From: Pseudomonas saudiphocaensis
GTDB lineage: Bacteria; Pseudomonadota; Gammaproteobacteria; Pseudomonadales; Pseudomonadaceae
Direction of reading: 5' to 3'
Assembly (NCBI RefSeq): GCF_000756775.1
Contig: NZ_CCSF01000001.1
Location: 2,790,001-2,854,000, forward strand
Length of the DNA: 64,000 bases
The notes below the pieces were generated by a model that did not search any database, was not told the DNA's origin, and worked only from the letters and a program-made list of their open reading frames with translations. This document shows, one piece after another, positions 20,064 to 29,694 of this stretch; position 1 is the first letter of the stretch; the number at the start of each line of letters is the position of its first letter. The position numbers and the translations under genes were made by a program.

Positions 20064-21206
20064 ATGGCTTGCCTGTTCCTGCCCGACGATTGCGGTGCTC
20101 GCCTCACGGCCGAGACGCGTGCGTACTGGCTGCCGCGCGAGGGCGAGGCAGGCTGTATGACGCTGGCAGAGATTTCAGAGCAAGCACCGCCGACGCTGAC
20201 GCTGATACTGCCGGTGGAGCGCTGTAGCTGTTTTGCCGTCAATCTGCCGACCCGGAAGGCCCGCTGGGTCGCCCAGGCGCTTGCCTATGCGGTGGAAGAG
20301 CTGCTGGCGGAAAACGTCGATGAGCTGCACCTGACCCACGGCGATGAGCTGGAAGATGGACGCGTGCGGGTTATCGCCATCAACCGTCAGTTGCTGGCCG
20401 ACTGGCTGGAGGATTTGCAGGCGCTGGGCCTGAATGTCGTCGCCATCCATGTGGATGCCGATCTGCTGCCGCGCGAAGGTAGCCAGGTGCTGTTCATCGG
20501 CAACCGTGCGCTGCTGGGCGGCAGCGCCGAGGCGCGGCTGGTGTTCGAAAGCGAGCGCTGGGTGGAACTGGCGCCTCACTGTGCAGCCCCGCGACATGGT
20601 CACGGCACCCTGGAGGTGGCTCCCGGGCAGCTGGAAACCTACCAGCAGCTGGACGATCCCTATGGCTTTCTCGCCGTTGGCCGGCCATGGGCGCTGAACC
20701 TTGCACAGGGCGAATTCGCGGTGCGCAGCGGCACCAGTGGGCTGGCGCAATGGAAGCCGGTAGCCGCGGTGCTGGTCTTGGTGCTGGTGGTGCAGCTGTT
20801 GTTCAACCTGATCCAGGCATGGTCGCTGGAGCGTCAGGGCGAACGCTATGCCGATGCCAGCCGCGCGCTCTATACCGAGCTGTTTCCCGAGGACCAGCGC
20901 ATCGTCAATCTGCGGGCGCAGTTCGCCGCGCATATCGGCCAGAGTGCCGGCGACTCGGGGCAATTCATGCGCATGCTCGATGAGGTCGCGCTAGCCATCA
21001 GCGAGGGCATGCCGGTGACCATCGACCAGCTGGACTACAGCCAGAGCCGTGGCGATCTGGCCCTGCAGGTCCGGGCCAGTGACTTCGCCGCGCTGGAACA
21101 GCTGCGTCTGCGTCTGGCCAGGAGCGGGCAACCGGTCCAGATGGGCTCCGCCAGCCGTGACGGTGAGACGGTGAGCGCCCGTGTTGTCATGGGAGGTCAG
21201 GGATGA
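20064..21206 (+). CDS. gspL: Type II secretion protein GspL
   Basis: Bitopic inner-membrane protein linking GspE to the platform. The 380-residue chain has a cytoplasmic actin-like domain (1-225), one membrane helix at about 232-252 (KPVAAVLVLVLVVQLLFNLI) and a periplasmic ferredoxin-like domain. It begins 3 bp after gspK and overlaps gspM by 4 bp. Confidence 0.9.
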   Translation: MACLFLPDDCGARLTAETRAYWLPREGEAGCMTLAEISEQAPPTLTLILPVERCSCFAVNLPTRKARWVAQALAYAVEELLAENVDELHLTHGDELEDGRVRVIAINRQLLADWLEDLQALGLNVVAIHVDADLLPREGSQVLFIGNRALLGGSAEARLVFESERWVELAPHCAAPRHGHGTLEVAPGQLETYQQLDDPYGFLAVGRPWALNLAQGEFAVRSGTSGLAQWKPVAAVLVLVLVVQLLFNLIQAWSLERQGERYADASRALYTELFPEDQRIVNLRAQFAAHIGQSAGDSGQFMRMLDEVALAISEGMPVTIDQLDYSQSRGDLALQVRASDFAALEQLRLRLARSGQPVQMGSASRDGETVSARVVMGGQG

Positions 21207-21718
21207 AAGCAGCACAACGCATACGTGCGCAGCTGATGCAGTCGCCACTGTGGGCACGCTGGCAAGCCTTGCAGCCACGAGAGCAACGCTCGCTGGCAGT
21301 GCTTGCGGCATTTGTTCTGGTGACGCTGCTCTATCTGCTGCTCTGGCAGCCGGCGCAGCAGCGGGTAAGCGAGGCCAAGGCCTATTTCCAGCAGGAGCGC
21401 GAGCTGTACGCCTATCTGGAGCAGAACACCGAGTTGGCCCGGCAGATGTCCGGTAGCAGCCCGGTGATTCTGGCGTCTGAAGAGTTGCAGGGATTGGTGA
21501 CCGCTACGGCACAGCAACATGGCCTGGTCATCGAGAGCTTCGACAGCAGTGGCGATGGCAGCTTGCAGTTGACGCTGCCGAATGTTTCCCATGCCGAGCT
21601 GCTGCGCTGGTTCGACGAGTTGCAGGCAGCCGGCGCAACGCTGGCTGAGGTCAGCTTGGGCCGGGCCGGGGAGGGCCGGGTCAACGCGCGGGCGAGCTTG
21701 CGAGCCGGGGCTGGCTGA
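21203..21718 (+). CDS. gspM: Type II secretion protein GspM
   Basis: Partner of GspL in the inner-membrane platform. The 171-residue protein has a short cytoplasmic N terminus with WQALQPREQRSLAVL, one membrane helix (about 33-50) and a periplasmic domain. It is the last gene of the operon, followed 11 bp later by a long palindrome; there is no gspN. Confidence 0.88.
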   Translation: MKAAQRIRAQLMQSPLWARWQALQPREQRSLAVLAAFVLVTLLYLLLWQPAQQRVSEAKAYFQQERELYAYLEQNTELARQMSGSSPVILASEELQGLVTATAQQHGLVIESFDSSGDGSLQLTLPNVSHAELLRWFDELQAAGATLAEVSLGRAGEGRVNARASLRAGAG

Positions 21719-21728
21719 ACAGCGAAAT

Positions 21729-21777
21729 CCGTGGGAGCGGGTCCGCGAGTGCAAGCCTCGCGGGCCCGCTCCCACGG
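21729..21777. terminator. Strong bidirectional palindrome between gspM and the HDOD gene
   Basis: Arms 21729-21749 and 21757-21777 match at 20 of 21 positions with a 7-nt loop. The arms start CCGTGGGAGCGGG, the REP-type sequence of Pseudomonas. It lies between two convergent genes, 10 bp after gspM and 3 bp before the stop of the HDOD gene, so it can serve both transcripts. Confidence 0.7.
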
Positions 21778-21780
21778 CTG

Positions 21781-23184
21781 TCAGTGCGTCTGGCCGAATT
21801 GCTGCGCCAGAGCCCGTAGGGCGGCTTCGGCATCGATCACCCGGCCCACCACTTCGCTGGCTTTTTCGCGGGTCAGGCTGAGGCGGTCGAACAGCTCCTG
21901 AGGCACTTCCTCATAAGGCCCAGAGCCGATACCGCGATTGCGCAGCAGGCGTACCGCCAGGCAGACCAGGTTGGCGTGACCGGCATGCTCGCCCCGGTAA
22001 TTCGGGTCGTGCTGGAAGCGCAGGGCCGTCGAAAGTTCCTCGGGCATGCCCCAGTAGCGCATCAGCCAGGCGCCGATCTGCTCGCGGGTGATGCCCAACA
22101 GATGCTGCTCGATCAGGCTGTGGTGCAGGTGCGGGTTGACCTCTAGATGCCGGCAGATCAGCGAAAAGTGCGGCGGGAACACATGCGCCAGCACCAGATA
22201 GCCGAAGTTGTGCAACAGGCCGGCCAGGTAGCTGATACCGGCTTCCGGGCGCTCGGTGCGTGGAATGGCGCGGTTCAGACCTTCGATTACCGCTGCGGTA
22301 TAGATCGCCTGTTGCCAGTAAGGCGTCGCGTGCTGAGGGTGGTCCTTGGGCAGGTTCATGCTCTTGCCCAGGGCAAGGCCCAGAGCCAGGTTGATCACCA
22401 GATCGAAGCCCAGCACGCGGACTATGGCGTCCTCTACCGAGCGGATCCTGCCGGGCGCCGCGTAGTACGGCGAAGCCGCCCAGCTGACCACCTGTGCCGC
22501 CAGCGCCGGGTCGGTTTCCACCACGCCGGTGATGTCGTCCACCGTGGCATCGGGGTTGACCCTCAGCTTGATGATCTTCTGGGCCGTCTGCGCCAAGGGT
22601 GGAATCGCGATGGTTTCCTCCAGACGCTGCTGGATCCGGCGTGCGGTGAAGCTCTGCACCGCCTGGGTGATTTCGGCGCGGTCGTCGTGGGGGCGGTCGA
22701 GGTTGGGGCGGATGCCGCTCAAGGGAACGCTGAAGTGACCGGCGCTGGCCTTGCTCAGCAGGGTCTTGAAGTCCTTGCTGGTCATCGCCAACAGCAACCC
22801 CGGCTGGCCGCTTTCAAGCAACAGCTCAGGTTGCTGCAACAGGCAATCCTGATACAGGCAGGGCGAACTGGTCAGCGGCGGCAGGCCTGGCAACTGCTGT
22901 AGCTCGTGTCGCGCCAGCATGCGTTCCAGACGCTCGGGCTTTACCGCCGACAGCTCACGCCCGGTCAGCTCCGTCAGGCGCGCCAGGTCCAGCAAGTGAT
23001 CGCGGGGAAACAGCACCAGCAACGCACCGACAGCGTCATCGAGCAACACTGCCTGGACCCGCTGCGCCGGATTCAAATCTGGGTTATCGGTCAACGTCCG
23101 GTAACCCAGATCGAGGTCTTTCAGCAGCTTTTCGATCAGGAAAGGCAGAACGGGATTTGACCCGTCATCGACAGCAATGCTCAT
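21781..23184 (-). CDS. YbaK-like deacylase domain fused to an HDOD signalling domain
   Basis: A 467-residue two-domain protein. Residues about 1-165 resemble the YbaK/ProX aminoacyl-tRNA editing fold (VQAVLLDDAVGALLVLFPRD). Residues about 200-400 form an HDOD domain (IPPLAQTAQKIIKL, VVETDPALAAQVVSWAAS, GLLHNFGYLVLAHVFP). HDOD domains lack the full HD catalytic pair (here HN) and act in signalling. This fusion is known next to recG/oxyR in Pseudomonas and has no settled role. It is read away from gspM and precedes recG by 249 bp on the other side. Confidence 0.82.
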   Translation of the reverse strand: MSIAVDDGSNPVLPFLIEKLLKDLDLGYRTLTDNPDLNPAQRVQAVLLDDAVGALLVLFPRDHLLDLARLTELTGRELSAVKPERLERMLARHELQQLPGLPPLTSSPCLYQDCLLQQPELLLESGQPGLLLAMTSKDFKTLLSKASAGHFSVPLSGIRPNLDRPHDDRAEITQAVQSFTARRIQQRLEETIAIPPLAQTAQKIIKLRVNPDATVDDITGVVETDPALAAQVVSWAASPYYAAPGRIRSVEDAIVRVLGFDLVINLALGLALGKSMNLPKDHPQHATPYWQQAIYTAAVIEGLNRAIPRTERPEAGISYLAGLLHNFGYLVLAHVFPPHFSLICRHLEVNPHLHHSLIEQHLLGITREQIGAWLMRYWGMPEELSTALRFQHDPNYRGEHAGHANLVCLAVRLLRNRGIGSGPYEEVPQELFDRLSLTREKASEVVGRVIDAEAALRALAQQFGQTH

Positions 23185-23433
23185 GTGCGGACCCCATAAT
23201 CGATATCTGCCGCAGTATAGCGAAGCCGGCGGACAAGAAACCTGTCATGACAGACGGTCGCGTGCCGGCCGGTTTTAGAGTAGTTGTGGCCTCGGTTGTG
23301 TCGGGCCAGTTTGGCAGCTGAGGACATAGATATCGGTGGCAAGGCGTAGCGGGTATTAGACGAAGGCGAAATCCATCGCGAGGGTCGGTATTCGGCACGA
23401 TCCCGACCTCGATCTTCCGCCCACAACGGCTAA

Positions 23434-25506
23434 TCAGACCTGCCCGTATTGCTGCCCGTGACGCAGCCAGCGTTCCAGCAGCGGGCTGACGTGTTGGGGC
23501 CAGTGAGCCAGCAGTTCCTGGGCGGCGTCGCGTACGGACGGCAGCAGGTCGGCATCGCGCATCAGGTCCGCCACCTTGAATTGCAGCAGGCCGGTCTGGC
23601 GAGTGCCGAGCATCTCGCCAGGGCCGCGCAGTTCCAGGTCCTTTTCGGCGATGACGAAGCCGTCATTGGTGTCGCGCATGATCGCCAGGCGCTCGCGGCC
23701 GATCTGCGACAGCGGTGGGTGGTAGAGCAGCACGCAGTGGCTGGCGGCGCTGCCACGTCCGACCCGCCCGCGCAGCTGATGCAGCTGAGCCAGGCCCAGG
23801 CGTTCGGGGTTTTCGATGATCATCAGGCTGGCGTTGGGCACGTCCACACCGACTTCGATCACCGTGGTGGCGACCAGCAGTTGCAGCCTGCCCTCCTTGA
23901 ATTCCTGCATCACCGCGGCCTTCTCGGCCGGTTTCATGCGGCCATGGATCAGGCCGACATTGAGCCCGCCGAGGGCGGCCGAAAGATCCTCGAAGGTGGT
24001 TTCGGCGGCCTGGCAGGTGAGTTCTTCCGATTCTTCGATCAGGGTGCAGACCCAATAGGCCTGGCGTCCTTCGCTGCAGGCGGCACGCACCCGCTCGATC
24101 ACTTCCAGGCGGCGACTGTCGGCAATGACCAGAGTGTTGACCGGCGTGCGGCCGGGCGGCAGCTCGTCGAGGATCGAGGTGTCGAGGTCGGCGTAGGCGC
24201 TCATGGCCAGGGTCCGCGGGATCGGCGTGGCGGTCATGATCAGCTGGTGCGGGCAAAGCCGGCCGTCGATGCCTTTCTGCCGGAGCGCGAGTCGCTGTTG
24301 GACGCCGAAGCGGTGCTGCTCGTCGATGATCACCAGGGCCAGGCGACTGAACTGCACCTCATCCTGAAACAGCGCATGGGTGCCCACCACCATCGGGCAA
24401 CCTGCGGCAATTTTTTCCAGAGCTGCGGTGCGCGCCTTGCCCTTGAGCTTGCCGGCCAGCCAGGCGACTTCGATGCCCAAAGGTTCGAGCCATTTGCAGA
24501 AGGTGATGAAGTGCTGCTCGGCGAGAATCTCGGTGGGCGCCATCAGCGCCACCTGATAGCCGGCTTCCAGCGCCTGTAATGCGGCCAGGGCGGCCACCAC
24601 CGTCTTGCCGGCGCCAACGTCGCCTTGCACCAGGCGCAGCATGGGCTCGGGCTGGGACAGGTCATAGGCGATCTCGGCGCCGACCCGCTGCTGCGCGCCG
24701 GTGGGCTGGAAGCCGAGATTCTGCAGATAGCGCTGCGGCAGGCTGCGGGCCACCGGCAGCTGCGGCGCCTGCTGGGCGCGCACGCTCTCACGCAGGCGCT
24801 GCAGCGACAGCTGATGGGTCAGCAGTTCCTCGAAGGCCAGGCGATGCTGCGCCCAGTGGCGGCCTTCGGCGAGTTCTTCCAGGTCGGCATCCGGCGGCGG
24901 TCGATGCAGGTAGCGGATCGCCTGGTCCAGTGCGGCGAGGCGGTAGTCGCGGGCCAGCTCCGGCGGCAGCCAGTCCGGCAGGCTGTGCGGGCCAAGGCGA
25001 GCCAGTGCCTGTTCGCTGAGGTTGCGCAGGCGTTGCTGGGTCAGGCCTTCGGTGGTCGGGTAGATGGGCGTCAGGGTCTGCTCGACAGGGGCCGGATCGC
25101 CAGTCAGGGCGCGGTATTCGGGATGGTAGATTTCCAGGCCCGAGGCGCCGGGGCGGGCTTCGCCGTAGCAGCGCAGCTGGGTGCCGCGCTTCATGGCTTC
25201 CTTCTGCGCGTTGCTGAAGTGATAGAAGCGCAGGCTGAGGGTGCCGCTGCCGTCCTGCAGGCGCACCAGCAGGCTGCGTCGGCGACCCATGACGACATCG
25301 GCGCCGGCCACGACGCCTTCGATCACCGCATCCTGGCCTGGACGCAGCGAACCGATCGGTACCACGCGGGTGCGATCCTGGTAGCGCAACGGCAGGTGGA
25401 AGAGGATGTCTTGCAGGGTTTCCAGGCCGACCTTCGCAAGCTTTTCGGCCAGCGCTGCACCGACGCCCTTGAGCGCCGTGACCGGAACTACAGCCAGCTC
25501 GCTCAC
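23434..25506 (-). CDS. recG: ATP-dependent DNA helicase RecG
   Basis: Branch-migration helicase that remodels stalled forks. The 690-residue chain has the N-terminal wedge/OB domain (about 60-150), Walker A (GDVGAGKT), the DEQH box (VIIDEQHRFG), motif III TATPIPRTLA and the C-terminal motifs VIEVGVDVPNAS and QLRGRVGRG. The GTG at 25506 is chosen over a TTG at 25524: it begins 4 bp after the oxyR stop and matches known RecG N termini (SELAVVPVTALKGVGAAL). oxyR-recG is a conserved Pseudomonas operon. Confidence 0.94.
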   Translation of the reverse strand: MSELAVVPVTALKGVGAALAEKLAKVGLETLQDILFHLPLRYQDRTRVVPIGSLRPGQDAVIEGVVAGADVVMGRRRSLLVRLQDGSGTLSLRFYHFSNAQKEAMKRGTQLRCYGEARPGASGLEIYHPEYRALTGDPAPVEQTLTPIYPTTEGLTQQRLRNLSEQALARLGPHSLPDWLPPELARDYRLAALDQAIRYLHRPPPDADLEELAEGRHWAQHRLAFEELLTHQLSLQRLRESVRAQQAPQLPVARSLPQRYLQNLGFQPTGAQQRVGAEIAYDLSQPEPMLRLVQGDVGAGKTVVAALAALQALEAGYQVALMAPTEILAEQHFITFCKWLEPLGIEVAWLAGKLKGKARTAALEKIAAGCPMVVGTHALFQDEVQFSRLALVIIDEQHRFGVQQRLALRQKGIDGRLCPHQLIMTATPIPRTLAMSAYADLDTSILDELPPGRTPVNTLVIADSRRLEVIERVRAACSEGRQAYWVCTLIEESEELTCQAAETTFEDLSAALGGLNVGLIHGRMKPAEKAAVMQEFKEGRLQLLVATTVIEVGVDVPNASLMIIENPERLGLAQLHQLRGRVGRGSAASHCVLLYHPPLSQIGRERLAIMRDTNDGFVIAEKDLELRGPGEMLGTRQTGLLQFKVADLMRDADLLPSVRDAAQELLAHWPQHVSPLLERWLRHGQQYGQV

Positions 25507-25510
25507 CTGT

Positions 25511-26431
25511 TCAGTCTTTCGCAACCGGGGGTTTGCCCACCGAACACAGACGGATGGAGTCGGCCAGGACCTCGATGGCCTTGGGTCGCGGGAAGCTGGC
25601 GCGCCAGGCGATGGCCACGGTGCGGAACGGCACCGGCGGCGTCAGCGGGCGGATATCCAGCACGCCGGAGGAATAATGATGACTCTCTACTGCCGACAGC
25701 GGCAGGATCGACACGCCGAGGCCCGAGGCGACCATGTGGCGGATGGTTTCCAGCGACGAGGATTCGACCGTGGTGTGGCTCGGTGCCTCGCCCTTGCGCG
25801 TGGTCGGGCAGGCTTCCAGCACCTGATCACGGAAGCAGTGGCCTTCGCCGAGCAGCAGCAGGCTTTTGTCATTGAGCATGCTGGAGTCGATGGTTTCCTT
25901 CTTCGACCACGGGTGGTTGGCCGGCATCAGCACATAGAAGGGCTCGTCGTAGAGCGGTTTGGTCAGTACGTCGGCTTCCTGGAAGGGCAGTGCGATGATG
26001 ATCGCGTCCAGCTCGCCGGTGCGCAGCTTGTCGCGCAACACATGGGTGAAGTTCTCTTCGATATACAGCGGCATGTCCGGCGCCACGCGGTGCAGCTGCG
26101 GAATCAGGTGCGGGAACATATAGGGGCCGACGGTATAGATGGCACCGACCTTGAGCGGTGCGGCCAGCTGGTTCTTGCCCGCCTGGGCCAGCTCGCGAAT
26201 GCTCTGTGCCTGCTCCAGGACCTTCTGCGCCTGGGTGACGATTCCTTCGCCTACCGGCGTCAGGCGAACTGCGCTCTTGGTGCGCTCGAAAATCAGTACA
26301 CCCAGCTCGTCCTCGAGCTTCTTTACGCCGACCGACAGAGTCGGCTGGCTGACATGGCAACGCTCGGCAGCGCGGCCAAAATGCTGTTCCTGTGCAAGGG
26401 TCACGATATAGCGCAGTTCGGTCAGTGTCAT
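25511..26431 (-). CDS. oxyR: Hydrogen-peroxide-sensing LysR-type regulator OxyR
   Basis: Senses hydrogen peroxide by a disulfide and activates catalase and alkyl hydroperoxide reductase genes. The 306-residue protein has the LysR wHTH (AAERCHVSQPTLSVGVKKLE, residues 21-40) and the redox pair Cys199 and Cys208 in GEGHCFRDQVLEAC, exactly the OxyR spacing. It is first in the oxyR-recG operon and divergent from the SDR gene. Confidence 0.96.
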   Translation of the reverse strand: MTLTELRYIVTLAQEQHFGRAAERCHVSQPTLSVGVKKLEDELGVLIFERTKSAVRLTPVGEGIVTQAQKVLEQAQSIRELAQAGKNQLAAPLKVGAIYTVGPYMFPHLIPQLHRVAPDMPLYIEENFTHVLRDKLRTGELDAIIIALPFQEADVLTKPLYDEPFYVLMPANHPWSKKETIDSSMLNDKSLLLLGEGHCFRDQVLEACPTTRKGEAPSHTTVESSSLETIRHMVASGLGVSILPLSAVESHHYSSGVLDIRPLTPPVPFRTVAIAWRASFPRPKAIEVLADSIRLCSVGKPPVAKD

Positions 26432-26573
26432 AGCGAGTATCCATCGGAGTGCCCGTTAGCATAGCCTTTGCTTGTTATTGAACCAACTGGCAGCAGATCC
26501 TAAGTTCTACGCGCACGAAAACCTGGCGGCGTACACTGTTTCAGGCGAAACCCCTGTTGATGGAGCAACCCTG

Positions 26574-27434
26574 ATGAATACGCGTCCTTCGGTAATGATC
26601 GCCGGCTGCGGCGATGTAGGCAGCCGTCTCGGGCTGTTGTTGAGTCGGGTCGGCTGGACGGTCTATGGCTTGCGCCGCGAGGCGGCAGGATTGCCGGTAC
26701 CGATCCTGCCGGTAGCGGGTGATCTGCTCTCTACCCAATGCCCCCGCAGTTGGCCAAATGGCCAGCTGGGCTATCTGGTCTATGCCGCGTCCGCCAGTCA
26801 GCATGATGAAACCGGCTATCGCCAGGCCTATATAGAGGGACTGCGCAATATGTTGGGTTGGCTGCAGCAGCGCGGCCAAGCTCCGAAGCGTCTGCTGTTT
26901 CTGTCCAGTACCGGCGTATATGGCCAGAACCAGGGGGAGTGGATCGACGAACGCTCGCCAACCGAACCCACCGGCTTCACCGGCCAGATGATGCTGGAGG
27001 CCGAGCAGCAGGCGCTGAACAGTGGCCTGCCGACTACCCTGGTGCGCCTGGCCGGTCTTTACGATCCGTCGCGGCCTTGGCTGCAGAATCAGATACGCGC
27101 CGGGCTGCGTGTCGACCGCGAGCCGCCGCAGTACAGCAACCGCATCCACCGCGACGATGCCGCCGGCTTGCTGGCGGTTCTGCTGCAGGCGGATTTGCGT
27201 GGCACGCCGCTGGAAGACTGCTATCTGGGCGTGGACGACGACCCGGCACCGTTGCACGAGGTGGTCGACTGGCTGCGCGAGCGACTGGGCGTGACACAGT
27301 GGGCCGAGCAGACCATGACCCGCCGCGCCGGCAGCAAGCGCTGCAGCAACGCCCGCGCCAGAGCCTTGGGCTGGGCGCCACGCTATCCCAGCTATCGCGA
27401 TGGCTATGACTCGGTGGGGCAGCGCAAGAGCTGA
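26574..27434 (+). CDS. SDR-family NAD(P)-dependent epimerase/reductase-like protein
   Basis: A 286-residue Rossmann protein: MIAGCGDVGSRLG at residues 8-20 is the dinucleotide-binding motif, followed by FLSSTGVYGQ with the SDR active-site-like Tyr but without the usual YxxxK helix (GFTGQMMLEAE). This resembles YeeZ-like members of the extended SDR group; substrate unknown. The ATG at 26574 follows GGAG. It is divergent from oxyR across 142 bp. Confidence 0.75.
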   Translation: MNTRPSVMIAGCGDVGSRLGLLLSRVGWTVYGLRREAAGLPVPILPVAGDLLSTQCPRSWPNGQLGYLVYAASASQHDETGYRQAYIEGLRNMLGWLQQRGQAPKRLLFLSSTGVYGQNQGEWIDERSPTEPTGFTGQMMLEAEQQALNSGLPTTLVRLAGLYDPSRPWLQNQIRAGLRVDREPPQYSNRIHRDDAAGLLAVLLQADLRGTPLEDCYLGVDDDPAPLHEVVDWLRERLGVTQWAEQTMTRRAGSKRCSNARARALGWAPRYPSYRDGYDSVGQRKS

Positions 27435-27566
27435 GCCCATGCAGCCCGTCGGTAATTGGGCACTCTGGCGGGGCGCTGGTTACTAAAAACTAGCGCCGAC
27501 CGGCAGAGGAGCAGCGAGCAAAGGGACAACACCAGGCGGCGAATCCACCCGACCAGGAGATCCCTT

Positions 27567-28739
27567 ATGAGAGCGCTTCGCTGGCATGGCAAGCACGATA
27601 TCCGCTGCGACAACCACGTCCCCGACCCCACCATCGAAGACCCGCGCGACGCCATCATCAAGGTCAGTTCCTGTGCCATCTGCGGCTCGGATCTGCATTT
27701 GTACGACGGCTTTATGCCGGGCATGAAACACGGCGACATCATGGGCCACGAGTTCATGGGCGAGGTGATGGAGGTCGGCTCGGCGAACAAGAAGCTCAAG
27801 GTCGGCGACCGCGTGGTGGTGCCCTTCACCATCGTCTGCGGTGAGTGCGACCAGTGCCGGCGTGGCAATTTTTCGGTATGCGAGCGCACCAATCGCAACA
27901 AGGATATCGCGGCGAAGATGTTCGGCCACACCACGGCCGGCCTGTTCGGCTACAGCCATCTCACCGGTGGCTATGCCGGCGGCCAGGCCGAATATGTGCG
28001 CGTGCCCTATGCCGATGTCGGCCCGGTGGTGATTCCCAACGGCCTGACCGACGAGCAAGTGCTGTTTCTCGGCGACATCCTGCCGACCGGTTGGCAGGCC
28101 GCGGCGCAGTGCGATATCCAGCCGACCGACACCGTGGCGGTATGGGGCGCAGGCCCTGTCGGCCAGTTCGCCGTGCGCAGCGCGATCATGATGGGCGCCG
28201 AGCAGGTGATCTGTATCGATAACGTGCCGGAGCGCCTATCCATGGCCCGTGCGGGCGGCGCCATCACCATCAATTTTGACGACGAGAGCGTACTCGAACG
28301 CCTTGGCGAACTGACCCGCGGCAAGGGACCGGAGAAGTGCATCGATTCGGTGGGCATGGAGGCCCATGCCTCGCGCTCCATCGACTCCATGTACGACCGC
28401 GCCAAGCAGGCAATGATGCTGGAGACGGATCGTCCGCATGTGCTGCGCGAGATGATCTACGTCTGCCGTCCGGCCGGAATCATTTCAATTCCGGGCGTTT
28501 ACGGCGGGCTGATCGACAAGATTCCTTTTGGCGCCGCGATGAACAAGGGCCTCACGTTCCGTATGGGCCAGACCCACGTCAATCGCTGGACGGATGACCT
28601 GCTCAAACGCATTCAGGAAGGGCAAATCGATCCAAGCTTCGTCATTACCCACAGCGTCAGCCTTGAGCAGGGGCCGGAGATGTACAAAACGTTCCGCGAC
28701 AAGCATGACGGTTGTATCAAAGTGATTCTCAAACCCTAA
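27567..28739 (+). CDS. Zinc-dependent alcohol dehydrogenase, FDH-like
   Basis: A 390-residue medium-chain dehydrogenase. It has the catalytic zinc Cys in [15 protein letters not shown], the structural zinc cysteines in [15 protein letters not shown], and the NAD motif [15 protein letters not shown]. The insert between zinc and nucleotide domains ([19 protein letters not shown]) resembles glutathione-independent formaldehyde dehydrogenase-like proteins. Substrate is not determined. The ATG at 27567 has an AGGAG site. A dispersed repeat follows downstream. Confidence 0.87.
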   Translation: MRALRWHGKHDIRCDNHVPDPTIEDPRDAIIKVSSCAICGSDLHLYDGFMPGMKHGDIMGHEFMGEVMEVGSANKKLKVGDRVVVPFTIVCGECDQCRRGNFSVCERTNRNKDIAAKMFGHTTAGLFGYSHLTGGYAGGQAEYVRVPYADVGPVVIPNGLTDEQVLFLGDILPTGWQAAAQCDIQPTDTVAVWGAGPVGQFAVRSAIMMGAEQVICIDNVPERLSMARAGGAITINFDDESVLERLGELTRGKGPEKCIDSVGMEAHASRSIDSMYDRAKQAMMLETDRPHVLREMIYVCRPAGIISIPGVYGGLIDKIPFGAAMNKGLTFRMGQTHVNRWTDDLLKRIQEGQIDPSFVITHSVSLEQGPEMYKTFRDKHDGCIKVILKP

Positions 28740-28750
28740 CGGCAGCCCCT

Positions 28751-28929
28751 GTGAAAACTACTGCGCTCGGTCAGGCTGCGTTAAAAACAGGCTCAAAATG
28801 CTCATTTACAGCTCGTAATCTCCGCTTTGTTGCCTGTTTTGACTCGCTGCGTTCGCCCTTCGGGCCAGCCTTCGGCTGTACTCCAGCTGGTCGTTGCGCC
28901 TTTCCTGACCTTCGCTCGCTACGTTTTCT
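28751..28929. repeat. Dispersed intergenic repeat, copy B
   Basis: Second copy of the element at 5942-6072. It shares the core ATGCTCATTTACAGCTCG and the flanking GCGTTAAAAAC, and ends in the inverted pair GAAAAC (28753-28758) and GTTTTC (28923-28928). It is longer than copy A because of an extra GC-rich segment (28845-28900). Confidence 0.65.
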
Positions 28930-28986
28930 CAAGGTCTGTGAGTGACGATTCCCACGTATCACCGCCTACCGAGCGAGGAAAATTTC

Positions 28987-29505
28987 ATGAGCATTCCACG
29001 TCAAGTTACTCGTACCAATCACTCGGCCCGCTCGGTGGCTCGCGGCCTTGGCTGGTTCAGCATCGGCCTGGGCGTCGTGCAGTTGCTGGCGCCGCGGCAG
29101 GTGTCGCGATTTATCGGGATTCAGGGCAGCGAAGCCATGATCCGCGCCTGCGGCGTGCGGGAGATCGTTACCGGGGTCGGCATTCTTATGGCCGACAACC
29201 CCAAGCCCTGGATTTATGGCCGTGTCGGTGGCGATGCGCTGGATCTGGCCTGCCTCGGCTGGAGCGTTGAGCATGGCCGCGAGCCGGTGAACGCGGCGAT
29301 TGCCTTGGGCGCGGTGGCTGGCGTCACGGCCGTCGATATCGGTTGCGCCAAAGCGCTGGAAGCCGAGCAAGTACCCACTACTGAATGGGATTACAGCGAC
29401 CGCAGCGGCTTTCCCAAGGGATCTGCGCAAGTGCGGGGCATCGTCGAGGCCGAGTTCGCCGCCGCCCGCGCCGAGCCCAACGGGTATTCACCCCAATTGC
29501 ATTAG
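28987..29505 (+). CDS. Small membrane protein, unknown function
   Basis: A 172-residue protein with hydrophobic segments at about 20-38 (GLGWFSIGLGVVQLLAP), 55-70 and 105-125 (NAAIALGAVAGVTAVDIG) and a hydrophilic tail. The N-terminal RGLGWFSIGLGVVQLLAP pattern occurs in membrane proteins often annotated cyclase/dehydrase. The ATG at 28987 has a GAGGAAAA site. It follows the alcohol dehydrogenase gene, with the repeat in between. Confidence 0.6.
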   Translation: MSIPRQVTRTNHSARSVARGLGWFSIGLGVVQLLAPRQVSRFIGIQGSEAMIRACGVREIVTGVGILMADNPKPWIYGRVGGDALDLACLGWSVEHGREPVNAAIALGAVAGVTAVDIGCAKALEAEQVPTTEWDYSDRSGFPKGSAQVRGIVEAEFAAARAEPNGYSPQLH

Positions 29506-29694
29506 CGGGGAACCGACCTCAGTGGCCACATCGCTGCAACAGTGAAAGCCTCGGCGCGAAGCTTTCCGGCATTTGCCAGGACAGAGAAACCTGGTGGACG
29601 TGATCGCCGGTTTTTTTGCTAAGGTGGGCGGCCGTTTCGGTCGCTCACGCTTCCCCCGGTGCGCGGCGTCGCTTATGCCAGCAGTTGAGATTCC

